Assembly (NCBI RefSeq): GCF_037975245.1
Contig: NC_092571.1
Span: 8,218,501-8,282,500 of the forward strand
Length of the DNA: 64,000 nt
Direction: 5' to 3'
DNA from: Apostichopus japonicus
Taxonomy: Eukaryota > Echinodermata > Holothuroidea > Aspidochirotida > Stichopodidae
Each line of letters opens with the position of its first letter. Positions within the stretch are counted from its first letter, which is position 1. Of the stretch, positions 48,554 through 59,997 are shown in pieces. The position numbers were made by a program, and so were the translations under genes. The notes under the pieces were generated by a model. The model ran no database searches and was not told where the DNA came from. It worked only from the letters and a program-made list of their open reading frames with translations.

Positions 48554-48845
48554 GAGCTGACACTCCTAGAGCTAACACTCCTAGCTAACACTCCTAGATA
48601 ACACTAGCTAACTCTTAGCTAACACTCCTAGAGCTAACACTCCTAGCTAACACTAGCTAACACTCTTAGCTAACACTCCTAGAGCCAACACTAGCTAACA
48701 CTCTTAGCTAACACTAGCTAACACTCTTAGCTAACACTCCTAGAGCTAACACTAGCTAACACTCTTAGCTAACACTCCTAGCTAACACTCCTAGAGCTAA
48801 CACTCCTAGCTAACACTAGCTAACACTCTTAGCTAACACTCCTTG
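48540..48845. repeat. Tandem array grown from a SINE head
   Basis: Short units TAGCTAACACTC and CTAGAGCTAACACTC are repeated about 24 times. The unit is the first bases of the adjacent SINE (AGTGTTAGCTCAG on the minus strand), so the array appears to have expanded from the insertion's 5' edge. Confidence 0.93.
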
Positions 48846-49989
48846 ATAACCATATGTAATCTGTAACCATATGTAATCTAAAGAAAGGTAGATGAGTTGT
48901 CATGATCCTTTGGGAAGGGTTCTAGTGGGGTAGGGGGTTCCCCTACCCTTTAAGGGGAAACAATGTTTGCATACAGCTGCAAGAAAATGGTACCAGATTT
49001 GAAGTGAACAAGAAAACAGAAGTTAAAAAGCAACCAGAATTGTTGACTGACTGTTGCTATTGACAACTTGTATTTCTGTGCTCAAATAATCATTGAGAGA
49101 GTTTTCCACTTATAAGGCGCAAAAGACACACACAAAAGAAATCTATGAATCAGGAAAAGCTTGGCGGGAGAGCTTCAAATTGCTATTAAAATGAGAAAAC
49201 GTAGGAGTGTTACAAAGGCTATTTGAAAGTGAATTCCAAAAAGCCGGGGTAGCAAATTTAAAAGAAAGTTCACCGGCAGACTTAAGGTTAGCCCGGTGAA
49301 TTTTGAGCAGGTTTTCGGAAGAGGATCTAAGAACACAAAACAGACGACGATATAATGGAAGAGTACCCTCAAAATAACGGTAAACCAAGACAGCCAGTTT
49401 ATAGTGGATACGGAATTTGATAGGCAGCCAGTGAAGCTCAAAGAATTTTTACAACTGTGTCTGAACTCTCCAATAAATCTGGACATATTTTTAAACTTGT
49501 CTAGGTCCATCTAAGCGCTCATGTAACATAGATTTAAGAAGACGTGCTAGGGAAAATCCAGGCAAACGGTTTCGATGGTGAAATGGAGATGGGTTAATTC
49601 CCTGAGGTAATATTAAACAACCTGGATTATTCAGTGCATTTTATGTATTTCCAGATAGCCATGAGAAATATCATGAAACTGTAGATACGAAGGCATCATA
49701 GTTATCTAGCAGCAAAAATGCTGTGGAGCTCTCTAGAAAATGGTCACCTTCACAGACTTGTAGCGTAAAAAACTGTAATGATAGAATATATAACTAGTCA
49801 ACTTAAAAAAAATAAATAAAAGAAAAACAGATTTAATGTCATATCTCTCTGAATTTTAAAAATTTATAAATTTACAGTTTCCTCTTTTGATTAAAACTGA
49901 GCACTAAACAATACTTTACTCTCTTCCTATAACATGCACATGTTTCCATGGAAACGAGTAGTAAGAAAAAAAGAAGAAGCACATCTTAC
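48846..49989. other. ATP13A intron, no further feature
   Basis: Contains overlapping minus-strand frames at 49143-49510 with words such as FRHSCKNSLSFTGCLSNSVS. These resemble the tail of a decayed retroelement reverse-transcriptase frame, but I cannot support a specific family. Confidence 0.25.
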
Positions 49990-50144
49990 TATTTGTGTAA
50001 ATAGGATTTCTGTAAGGAGCACCATTTGAAAAGAGAACAGAATAAATCAGGTACTGGAAACAGGATACGGTGAACACCGATGTATTTTCGTAGGAATGTA
50101 CGGTGTGACCAGATGGCTCATGAAGTTCCTCTGCACCCTGATAC
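49990..50144 (-). CDS. ATP13A3: ATP13A exon: lumenal loop and M8
   Basis: Acceptor CTTTTTGTAAATAG, donor AAATA|GTAAGA. 155 bases. Reads [20 protein letters not shown] then [14 protein letters not shown], matching human [20 protein letters not shown] and FSKGKPFRQPCYKN. The lumenal loop is shorter than in human. Confidence 0.93.
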
Positions 50145-50784
50145 CTATTTACAAAAAGAGCAAAATTGATTTTACCGATTATCTGTAAGATACACAAAAT
50201 TTACTAATATTACAATAATAAAGAGACTTTTAAAAATATACTTTCTTTAGAAACAAATTTCAGAACAAACTGTTTTGAAATTCTCAAAATTCTGTTCCTC
50301 AAACACTTTCAAGTACTTATGGCAAATGCAAAAGACCTATCGGCAAAACTTCCAAAAATGTTCAAATTGTGCTTTTTTATTGTCATGAAATTTGATTGGT
50401 CGAGCTACTGACCTACATTTCTCTGAGCTTTTAAGTAAATCTATCTTCTAGTGAATCTGTACTTGTATTTAGTTCACATAGTTTACTGTACTCCACCCTG
50501 GGTTTTGTACTCCACCCTGGATTTTGTACTTGCACTAATATTTGGGTGTTTGAAAACATAGTGTTGATACTAGCACAGGATTATGCACTCCTACTCCGGT
50601 GTAGGGCTTTGTAAGCCTACCCATACTCATATTGAGGGAAGTTCTAATTTTAATTGTACTCATGCTGTTGTACTCTCGTAATAGAAGTGTACTATGAAAC
50701 AATGCCTACAATACCGCACTACAGACTATGGCCTTTAACATACAGTACCAAGAACTGTTGTACTCTCCTAATACCGGGGCTATG

Positions 50785-51057
50785 TCAATGTTCCCAGGGT
50801 CCAATGTTCCCAGGGCTCGATGTTCCCAGGGTCCAATGTTCCCAGGCCCCAGGGTTCGATGTTTCCAGGGTTCGATGTTCCCAGGGTTCGATGTTCCCAG
50901 GGTCCAATGTTCCCAGGGTTCCATGTTCCCAGGGTTCGATGTTCCCAGGGTCCGATGTTCCCAAGGTTCTTTGTTCCCAGGGTCCAATGTTCCCAGGGTC
51001 CGATGTTCCCAGGGTTCGATGTTCCCAGGGTTCGATGTTCCTAGGGTTTGATGTCCC
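50785..51057. repeat. 16-bp minisatellite, forward arm
   Basis: About 17 copies of GTTCCCAGGGTTCGAT with substitutions. It is the inverted counterpart of the array at 51199-51528. The MFPGSNVPRV-type frames on both strands are translations of this repeat, not genes. Confidence 0.95.
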
Positions 51058-51198
51058 TTTTTTTTCAAAAATCACCCGAAGGGACGTTGTTCAGTAAGAG
51101 CCGCACAGAAGTGTTGACCTGAGAGTCCAGAGTTCCACGAGGCCGAGAATTAAGAGGGTCCGCTTTGGTGCTGCCCGACCGTGCTCGGGGACAGGCTC

Positions 51199-51528
51199 AG
51201 ACCCTGGGAACATCGAACCATGGGAATATCGAGCCCTGGGAACATCGGACCCTGGGAACATTGGACCCTGGGAACATAGAACCCTGGGAACATTGAACCC
51301 TGGGAACATTGAACCCTGGGAACATAGAACCCTGGGAACATCGAACCTTGAGAACATCGAACCCTGGGAACATCGATATTTCTGGGAACATCGAACCCTG
51401 GGAACAACGAACCTTGGGAACATCGAACCCTGGGAACAACGAACCTCGTTTTCATCGTCAGCCATTGAAATAACACGAAAACGGGGAATATCGAACCCTG
51501 GGAACATTGAACCCCGGGAACATCGGGT
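51199..51528. repeat. 16-bp minisatellite, inverted arm
   Basis: About 19 copies of ATCGAACCCTGGGAAC, the reverse complement of the 50785-51057 unit, with one interruption near 51447-51483. Spacer between the arms is about 140 bp of unrelated sequence. Confidence 0.95.
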
Positions 51529-51545
51529 AGACCCCGTCTACCAGT

Positions 51546-51635
51546 TTACCATGCTATACATATGCTACTACGAAAATAGAGTTAGTCTTTAACGAACCAT
51601 GAACACTCCTGCACCAATAAGAAAGCTGTGACCTG
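51546..51635 (-). pseudogene. Decayed partial duplicate of the M7 exon
   Basis: The plus strand CACCAATAAGAAAGCTGTGA and its flanks match 51946-52035, the last bases of the M7 exon and the start of its intron, about 400 bp away. The reading frame (AFLLVQECSW) survives but the donor is altered. A SINE now separates parent and copy. Confidence 0.75.
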
Positions 51636-51656
51636 TATATTCATACCCAGGGGAAT

Positions 51657-51898
51657 TGTATGTATGTGTGTGTATATATGTATATATGTATTTTAGATCC
51701 TCCTACAAGCAGGAACTCGCTAACAAGCCATCATTGGCTTATCAAAGCTGCAAGCTGACCGAAGTCAGTCTCTTTGATTCATATTTTAACGTCCAAGATT
51801 ATGAATTGTCAACAACTCTGGAACTGGACGACATACATTAATCTTGGGAGTGACTCGAACTCGGGACCTTATGACTAACCACTGAGCTAACACTCCCT
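51657..51898 (-). mobile_element. tRNA-derived SINE, family 2, copy 2
   Basis: Shares with 48297-48553 the head (GTGTTAGCTCAGTGGTTAG), the body and the TACATA-type tail. The region between A and B boxes is shorter. It separates the M7 exon from its decayed partial copy. Confidence 0.88.
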
Positions 51899-51995
51899 AA
51901 ATTGACATTTACTTGTACTCATTCTGTTGTACTCCTAGTACATGTTTACCATGGAAGTATCACTACTAAGAATATAGAGTTACTGTTTAACATAC

Positions 51996-52146
51996 CAAGA
52001 ACACTTCTGGACCAATAAGAAAGCTGCGATCTGAATGGCTGCTTGGATGGCAACGTGTGATGCAAAGGAAACGATGACAGGAGATGACATTAACTTGGTC
52101 GGAGGTCGAACCGGAGTTAATCCCGAATTAGCTGGACTCCTTGCGA
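51996..52146 (-). CDS. ATP13A3: ATP13A exon: M6-M7 loop and M7
   Basis: Acceptor TTTCTTTATCTCCAG, donor TCTTG|GTATGT. 151 bases. Reads LTPVRPPTKLMSSPVIVSFA, then a hydrophobic helix ending FLLVQKCSW, corresponding to human [20 protein letters not shown] and FFWVKQQPW. A decayed copy of its 3' part lies at 51546-51635. Confidence 0.9.
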
Positions 52147-52467
52147 CTGGAGATAAAGAAAAGAAATTTATGCACAACATGTCGTAAAAATAAATGACCA
52201 CAATAACCTGTATGTATATGTAGCAAAACTGTACTTTCAGAGTTACAAGTATTATTTTTTTCCCCAGAAAATTTGACAAATGTTTGCAACCCCCCCCCCC
52301 CACTTTCCTGAGCCTGCGACCTGAAAACTTGAAGATGAACGATGGAAAACTGACAGGATGATTATAAACAATTTTGAAACAGAGCAAGGAAAGTTTGCCT
52401 GTAATGGAATTCAAAAACCAATGACCTCAGGACCTATATCTTTCATTTTATATATATATATATATAT

Positions 52468-52832
52468 CAAGGGTGTAGGAACCGGGGGGGGCTGGGGGGG
52501 TGCAAGCCCCCAGTGAAAAATGTGGAGGGGCAGAAGTATCATTCCGCCCCCCGCTTCGCAAGTCAGAAAACCCCTTTTTCATTTCCAAATGAGAAAAAAA
52601 ATCTCATTTGGAGCACCAAATTGCATCTAAGGCCTGGTGAAAATACAAAATTAAGTTTACAAAATGGAGTGGGTGTTGAAGTGTGCTATATTGCACCAAA
52701 TTGCATCTGAGGCTACCTGGAAATGCAAAAATTTCCAAAGGGGAGGGGGACACCCCCTCCCCCTAGACCCCTCCCCCAGGCTGGCCATCAGTCTTCAGCC
52801 CCCCCACTCAAAAGTACCTTCCTACGCCACTG
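52468..52832 (+). mobile_element. hAT-like element, CARKGGCGTAGGAA family, copy 3
   Basis: Begins CAAGGGTGTAGGAACCGG and ends CCTTCCTACGCCACTG, with ATATATAT on both sides (52460-52467 and 52833-52840) as the 8-bp duplication; because the site is AT-repeat, this duplication is weaker evidence than in copy 1. Sequence is very close to 7911-8280. Confidence 0.88.
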
Positions 52833-52840
52833 ATATATAT

Positions 52841-54480
52841 TATATATACAATAAAAGGCCAAACTTCTCTTGAATTGAAATTTGGGCGTATCCCCTCAGA
52901 CATGAGCTTTTCCCGCGAATTCGCAGAATATCCGTGATTTATTTTCTACCTCCGAGATTAACACCTCTCAATTTCTGTGAATTTCTCACAACAGCGTTGT
53001 ATCATTTGATCCATCGTTCGCATGTTTTTCATTATCTATGGATATCCAACCTGCAGGGGGACAAAGTTCCGTGATTCTTTTTTCCCTGAACCCCTGGTTA
53101 CAAACATATGCAATACCCTGTGGCTTCTGTCTGACAATGCCAGTGAGGAAACAGCTATATAGGGATCTCCAAATAAAGGCTGGAGGGCCCACTTTGTAGG
53201 ATTGTTGGGGTCACTGGTTCATCTATTCTAGCCAAATATTCCTTTGCTCTTTTCCACCTTGAAGATTGGATGGAGAACATTTTATTTTGCCTTTCAATGT
53301 AAAAACAGACAGCTCAATGAATCATATTATAGTTCAATGTTTTGCCCTTTTAACCAATAAACTGTTATATGCAATGATTAAAAGCAGGTAGTTGATTTCA
53401 TTCCTTAAAAGGATAATAGAGGCTAAGATTTAAAAAAAAATAAATACAATTGAGAGCAAGTAAAACAGAAACAGGTTGGTCCAACTCTTCATCGTGATGA
53501 TTTCTTTCAATGTCGAGATATTAAATGCCAAGACTTATTCATTTTATTTCGATAAGTACATTGTGCAATAACTTTTACTGCCATACATAGACAGCACAAA
53601 CCTTTTGTTTAGTTCTTCCTTGATACAATTTTTGACCCCTCCATCATTCAAAACCACTGTTTAATTTTTAATAAAGTCACTTCACCATACCTTACTCAAC
53701 TAAGAATAAAAATTCTATTACACATTTCGTCCCTTGTTTCGCGTACTGACGAATGTTAGAAAGTTATTTATCACGATCCAAATCAATTCACTGCTTTGCA
53801 ACTGAATGTTTGATCACAAATAATACCTTTCAAGCAGTATCTATAGATTTATGTCACAAAAAAACAAATTATAGTTTATAGACGTTTCAAATTTAAAGGA
53901 TGTAGAACAATTTTAAGGGCATAGAAATGTTTTAAAAACATTCGTCACTACGTAAAACAAAATAAAATAATTTGCATATTCGTCAGTGCGTGAAACAAGG
54001 GACGATTTATTATACTGTTTTGAGGGGGGGAGGGGAGAAGAGTAATTGTTTGTTTCAATTGTTGCCAGATGCAATCATTCTAATTCAGCAAGAGAACTGC
54101 AATATTTTTATATCTCGACAACAGAATGAGTTATGAAGCCAGGGATTTTATCGATATGTTTTGTTCCACAAGCCTTATATGTTTGCGTATTTGTTAAATC
54201 TCAGACGTTGCTACTTTTCAAAGGTTACGATATAATTTCAAGTTTTAAAGGTGAGAGGGAAGGGGGAGGGGGTATGTTTGCATACTCTATGTATGGCATC
54301 AGAGCTTTTTCTTACCAGGAAATGACAACAAACAACATAACATTATAAACACAATCAAAGCTGTTTGTTCTCACAAAATATTAACATTCAGTGTGAATAT
54401 GTATTAAGCTGTGTTATCACATATTTTTAAAAGCATTTAACACATCAAAATCAAGAAACTCAAAGAAAAAATCTACTCAC
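52841..54480. other. ATP13A intron remainder
   Basis: About 1.6 kb, AT-rich, with a G-rich patch near 54025-54035. No gene or repeat border recognised; the small frames at 52986-53192 and 54133-54348 show no domain. Confidence 0.45.
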
Positions 54481-54553
54481 AGCACATAACCAGGACGATG
54501 CTAAGGAAAATATCAATGTACAGAAACTGGAAATCACCCAGGTACAGTAGGAC
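54481..54553 (-). CDS. ATP13A3: ATP13A exon: M6 region
   Basis: Acceptor TTACCTCTGATAG, donor TGCT|GTGAGT. 73 bases. Reads VLLYLGDFQFLYIDIFLSIV, matching human [20 protein letters not shown]. The short exon lies just beyond the minisatellite. Confidence 0.92.
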
Positions 54554-54669
54554 CTATCAGAGGTAACACATGGAACCATTGGAAAAATAAATTATTAAGG
54601 AAAAACAACTTTATTATTAAACGCAGGCATGTTAGCATCAATCTGGAGAACTGCTTCATTTGCTGTGGT

Positions 54670-57299
54670 CTTACTATGTAAAGTAACAGGCTGTGACCTA
54701 CTGTGTTAAGTACTATTACAGGCTGTGACTAACTGTGTTAAGTATTATTACAGGCTGTGACTTGCTGTGTTAAGTATTAATACAGGCTGTGCCTTACTGT
54801 GTAAAGTATTATGACAGGCTGTGACCTACTTTGTTAAGTATTATGACAGGCTGTGACTTACTGTGTTAAGTATTATCACAAGCTGTGACTTACTGTGTTA
54901 AGTATTATGACATGCTGTGACTTGCTGTGTTAAGTATTATGACAGGCTGTAACTTGCTGTGTTAAGTAATATGACAGGCTGTAACTTACTGTGTTAAGTA
55001 ATATGACAGGCTGTGACTTACTGTGTTAAGTATTATGACAGGCTGTGACTTACTGTGTTAAGTAATATGACATGCTGTGACTTACTGTGTTAAGTAATAT
55101 GACAGGCTGTAACTTGCTGTGTTAAGTATTATGACAGGCTGTGACTTACTGTGTTAAGTATTAATACAGGCTGTGACTTACTGTGTTAAGTATTAATACA
55201 GGCTGCGCCTTACTGTGTTAAGTATTATGACAGGCTGTGACTTACTGTGTTAAGTATTAATACAGGCTGTGCTTTACTGTGTTAAGTATTAATACAGGCT
55301 GTGCCTTACTGTGTTAAGTATTAAGACAGGCTGTGACCTACTGTGTTATGTATTAAGACAGGCTGTGACTTACTGTGTTAAGTATTATGACAGACTGAGC
55401 CTTACTGTGTTAAGTATTATGACAGGCTGAGCCTTACTGTATTAAGTAATACGACAGGCTGTAACTTGCTGTGTTAAGTATTATGACAGGCTGTGACTTA
55501 CTGTGTTAAGTATTATGACAGGCTGACTTACTGTGTTAAGTATTATGAAGGGCTGTGATTTACTGTGTTAAGACAGGCTGTGACTTACTGTGTTAAGTAT
55601 TATGACAGGCTGTGACCTACTTTGTTAAGTATTATCACAAGCTGTGACTTGCTGTGTTAAGTATTATGACAGGCTGTGACTTACTGTGTTAAGTAATATG
55701 ACAGGCTGTAAATTGCTGTGTTAAGTATTATGACAGGCTGTAACTTGCTGTGTTAAGTACTATTACAGGCTGTGACTTACTGTGTTAAGTAATATGACAG
55801 GCTGTGACCTACTTTGTTAAGTATTATCACAAGCTGTGACTTGCTGTGTTAAGTATTATGACAGGCTGTGACCTACTGTGTTAAGTATTATGACGGGCTG
55901 TGACTTACTGTGTTAAGTATTATGACAGGCTGTGACTTACTGTGTTAAGTATTAAGACAGGCTGTGACTTACTGTATTAAGTATTATGACAGGCTGTGAT
56001 CTAGTGTTAAGTATTATGACAGGCTGTCACTTACAATGTTAAGTATTATGATGGGCTGTGACTAACTGTGTTGAGTAGTAAGACAGGCTGTGACTTACTG
56101 TGTTAAAGTATAATGACAGGCTGTGACTTACTGTGTTAAGTATTATGACAGGCTGTGACTTACTGTGTTAAGTATTATGACAGGCTGTGACTAACTGTGT
56201 TAAGTATTATGATGGGCTGTCACTTACAATGTTAAGTATTATGATGGGCTGTGACTAACTGTGTTGAGTAGTAACACAGGCTGTGACTTACTGTGTTAAG
56301 TATTATGACAGGCTGTGACTTACTGTGTTAAGTATTATTACAGGCTGTGACTAACTGTGTTAAGTATTATGACAGGCTGTAACTTATCATGTTAAGTAAT
56401 ATGACAGGCTGTGACCTACTGTGTTAAGTATTATGACAGGCTGTGACCTACTGTGTTAAGTATTAAGACAGGCTGTGACTTACTGTGTTAAGTATTATGA
56501 CAGGCTGAGCCTTACTGTGTTAAGTATTATGACAGGCTGAGCCTTACTGTGTTAAGTATTATGACAGGCTGAGCCTTACTGTGTTAAGTATTATGACAGG
56601 CTGTGACTAACTGTGTTAAGTATTATGACAGGCTGTAACTTATCATGTTAAGTAATATGACAGGCTGTGACCTACTTTGTTAAGTATTATCACAAGCTGT
56701 GACTTGCTGTGTTAAGTATTATGACAGGCTGTGACTTACTGTGTTAAGTATTATGACAGGCTGAGCCTTACTGTGTTAAGTATTATGACAGGCTGAGCCT
56801 TACTGTGTAAAGTATTATGACAGGCTGAGCCTTACTGTGTTAAGTATTATGACAGGCTGTGACTAACTGTGTTAAGTATTATGACAGGCTGTAACTTATC
56901 ATGTTAAGTTATATGACAGGCTGTGACCTACTGTGTTAAGTATTATGACAGGCTGTGACCTACTGTGTTAAGTATTAAGACAGGCTGTGACTTACTGTGT
57001 TAAGTATTATAACAGGCTGAGCCTTACTGTGTTAAGTATTATGACAGGCTGTCACTTACAATGTTAAGTATTATGATGGGCTGTGACTAACTGTGTTGAG
57101 TAGTAAGACAGGCTGTGACTTACTGTGTTAAAGTATTATGACAGGCTGTGACTTACTGTGTTAAGTATTATGACGGGCTGTGTCTTACTATGTTAAGTAT
57201 TATGACAGGCTCAGACTTACTGTGTTCAGTATTAAGACAGGCTGTCACTTACTGTGTTAAGTATTATGACATGCTGTCACTTACTGTGTTCAGTATTAT
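54670..57299. repeat. 32-bp minisatellite of about 80 copies carrying a 5' splice site
   Basis: Plus-strand unit AGGCTGTGACTTACTGTGTT AAGTATTATGAC, 32 bp, with variants (GAGCCTT, AACTTGC, GACCTAC). On the minus (sense) strand each unit reads ATACTTAACACAGTAAGT. This is the last bases of the adjoining exon (ATACTGAACACA) plus its GTAAGT donor. The array fills nearly the whole intron between the M5 and M6 exons. Confidence 0.97.
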
Positions 57300-57381
57300 G
57301 ACCGATGTAAACTGAATCATACTGTACAGAGCCATGAACTTGAAAGCTGCGAATGAAGTAGTCAGAGCTGCACGGCCCTCC
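57285..57381 (-). CDS. ATP13A3: ATP13A exon: M5 region, donor inside a minisatellite
   Basis: Acceptor TTTTGTTTTGAAG, donor ATACTGAACACA|GTAAGT (GT at 57284-57283). 97 bases: one base, 32 codons. Reads [30 protein letters not shown], matching human [30 protein letters not shown] without gaps. The last 12 exon bases and the donor form the first unit of the 32-bp minisatellite that fills the following intron. Confidence 0.92.
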
Positions 57382-57586
57382 CTTCAAAACAAAAAGAAAA
57401 GACAATATCAAAAAAGATGAGAAATGTATCGTGATTTGTTTCCTCTGGTTGATTTATTAAGGCATCTCACCCCCAACTCACCCCACCCCTCAACAGCATG
57501 ACAACATTTACTAGGGTTCAGAACTTAAGTGGGGCTGAATGGTGCAGTCATTAGAGCACCGGACCTGTGAGACATATTACCCTCAC

Positions 57587-57819
57587 CTAATCAAGGTTGG
57601 TATGCAAGAGATGTTCTGGACTTTGGACGTGAAAGGGGCTGCGACCGATGCCTCTTCCTCCGAGAGGGCGACGCCGACATGAGCCGTCTTGAGGGCGCCA
57701 CAATCGTTGGCGCCATCTCCGCACATCCCGACGACCATCCCCTTCTGCTGCAGGAGGACGACGAACTGCATCTTCTGAGTCGGAGTCATGCGGGCGAAGA
57801 CGACCCCACGCTCCAGCAG
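57587..57819 (-). CDS. ATP13A3: ATP13A exon: GDGAND hinge motif
   Basis: Acceptor GTACCAACAAG (weak pyrimidine tract but exact join), donor TTAG|GTGAGG. 233 bases. Contains [35 protein letters not shown] and [20 protein letters not shown], nearly identical to human [30 protein letters not shown] and [20 protein letters not shown]. It is more GC-rich than the flanking introns. Confidence 0.97.
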
Positions 57820-58077
57820 CTTGTTGGTACAAAAAAACGAGAAAAATAGAATACATTGATTTTATCATCGCTAAACCAAAATCTGACTGTTAGATTGTCT
57901 TAGGTTCATAAAGCTATTACATTTAGCAACAAAATCTTAAGTTGTTGAGTCGAGTAGAGCAAGTCCCATTTCTTGGTCCGATCTGTCGAGATTTCCATTT
58001 GGATATTACAGAGTCGATTATCACTTGACTATCACCCTCTACTTGTTAATGATGTACTTCTCATTTCGATTTTTCGT
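57820..58077. other. ATP13A intron, unique part
   Basis: Short unique sequence between the GDGAND exon and the 412-bp array; no feature recognised. Confidence 0.5.
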
Positions 58078-59845
58078 ATTATTTCATCTAGTTTCATTCA
58101 ATGCTTTACTTTTGCTCTTTGGACAATGTAATTAGGCAAGTTCAGGTTAGCTCCAGGAGCAGAAAGTAAACTATCTTAAAAATCAGCCTGGGTAAAAATG
58201 ATAAAAGCTGGAGTTTGAATTTTTAAGGTGAAATAATTTTGTCATCTCAATTTTAGAACTATCCTAGACGTTGTCTGAGACAAGTCCATTGGCCCCAACA
58301 GAAGCTACCATTTTAGGTTACAAATCTTTGAAGGACAATTTCCAATATTCCAGGAGCAAAATTAATGCTCAGCATCTGTTTACATAGAACATATTCATTA
58401 TAATCTCCCTTGCACACATTAATCGTCGCAAATAGCTTTCATAAAGTATGTAAGCATATATATATATATATATTTAGGAATCATTTCAAATTATTTCATC
58501 TAGTTTCATTCAATGCTTTACTTTTGCTCTTTGGACAATGTAATTAGGCAAGTTCAGGTTAGCTCCAGGAGCAGAAAGTAAACTATCTTAAAAATCAGCC
58601 TGGGTAAAAATGATAAAAGCTGGAGTTTGAATTTTTAAGGTGAAATAATTTTGTCATCTCAATTTTAGAACTATCCTAGACGTTGTCTGAGACAAGTCCA
58701 TTGGCCCCAACAGAAGCTACCATTTTAGGTTACAAATCTTTGAAGGACAATTTCCAATATTCCAGGAGCAAAATTAATGCTCAGCATCTGTTTACATAGA
58801 ACATATTCATTATAATCTCCCTTGCACACATTAATCGTCGCAAATAGCTTTCATAAAGTATGTAAGCATATATATATATATATATTTAGGATTCATTTCA
58901 AATTATTTCATCTAGTTTCATTCAATGCTTTACTTTTGCTCTTTGGACAATGTAATTAGGCAAGTTCAGGTTAGCTCCAGGAGCAGAAAGTAACCTATCT
59001 TAAAAATCAGCCTGGGTAAAAATGATAAAAGCTGGAGTTTGAATTTTTAAGGTGAAATAATTTTGTCATCTCAATTTTAGAACTATCCTAGACGTTGTCT
59101 GAGACAAGTCCATTGGCCCCAACAGAAGCTACCATTTTAGGTTACAAATCTTTGAAGGACAATTTCCAATATTCCAGGAGCAAAATTAATGCTCAGCATC
59201 TGTTTACATAGAACATATTCATTATAATCTCCCTTGCACACATAATCGTCGCAAATAGCTTTCATAAAGTATGTAAGCATATATATATATATATATTTAG
59301 GAATCATTTCAAATTATTTCATCTAGTTTCATTCAATGCTTTACTTTTGCTCTTTGGACAATGTAATTAGGCAAGTTCAGGTTAGCTCCAGGAGCAGAAA
59401 GTAAACTATCTTAAAAATCAGCCTGGGTAAAAATGATAAAAGCTGGAGTTTGAATTTTTAAGGTGAAATAATTTTGTCATCTCAATTTTAGAACTATCCT
59501 AGACGTTGTCTGAGACAAGTCCATTGGCCCCAACAGAAGCTACCATTTTAGGTTACAAATCTTTGAAGGACAATTTCCAATATTCCAGGAGCAAAATTAA
59601 TGCTCAGCATCTGTTTACATAGAACATATTCATTATAATCTCCCTTGCACACATAATCGTCGCAAATAGCTTTCATAAAGTATGTAAGCATATATATATA
59701 TATATATTTAGGAATCATTTCAAATTATTTCATCTAGTTTCATTCAATGCTTTACTTTTGCTCTTTGGACAATGTAATTAGGCAAGTTCAGGTTAGCTCC
59801 AGGAGCAGAAAGTATGTTAGCATATATATATATATTTAGGAATCA
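58078..59845. repeat. 411-412-bp tandem array, four full copies and a truncated fifth
   Basis: The word CATCTAGTTTCATTCAATGC recurs at 58085, 58497, 58909, 59320 and 59731, giving periods of 412, 412, 411 and 411. Copies differ at only a handful of positions. The unit is non-coding and ends in an (AT)n block. The fifth copy has lost about 300 bp: it jumps from GCAGAAAGTA straight to TGTTAGCATATATA. Confidence 0.97.
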
Positions 59846-59997
59846 CAAATGACTTCGAGTTGGTTAGAATCATGTTTGATCGCTACAGTAAGGCAAATAT
59901 ATCACCAAAACAGAACCAGTATTGTTTGATATAGGTGACAAACGCCAACAGTGTGATTATGACCTTCCTTGCTGGTTTCAAACCTCTGGACATACAA

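Noticed and set aside
50654-51507. MFPGSNVPRV-type repeat proteins on both strands
   Set aside because: All frames come from the 16-bp minisatellite and its inverted copy, and both strands are open only because the unit lacks stops.
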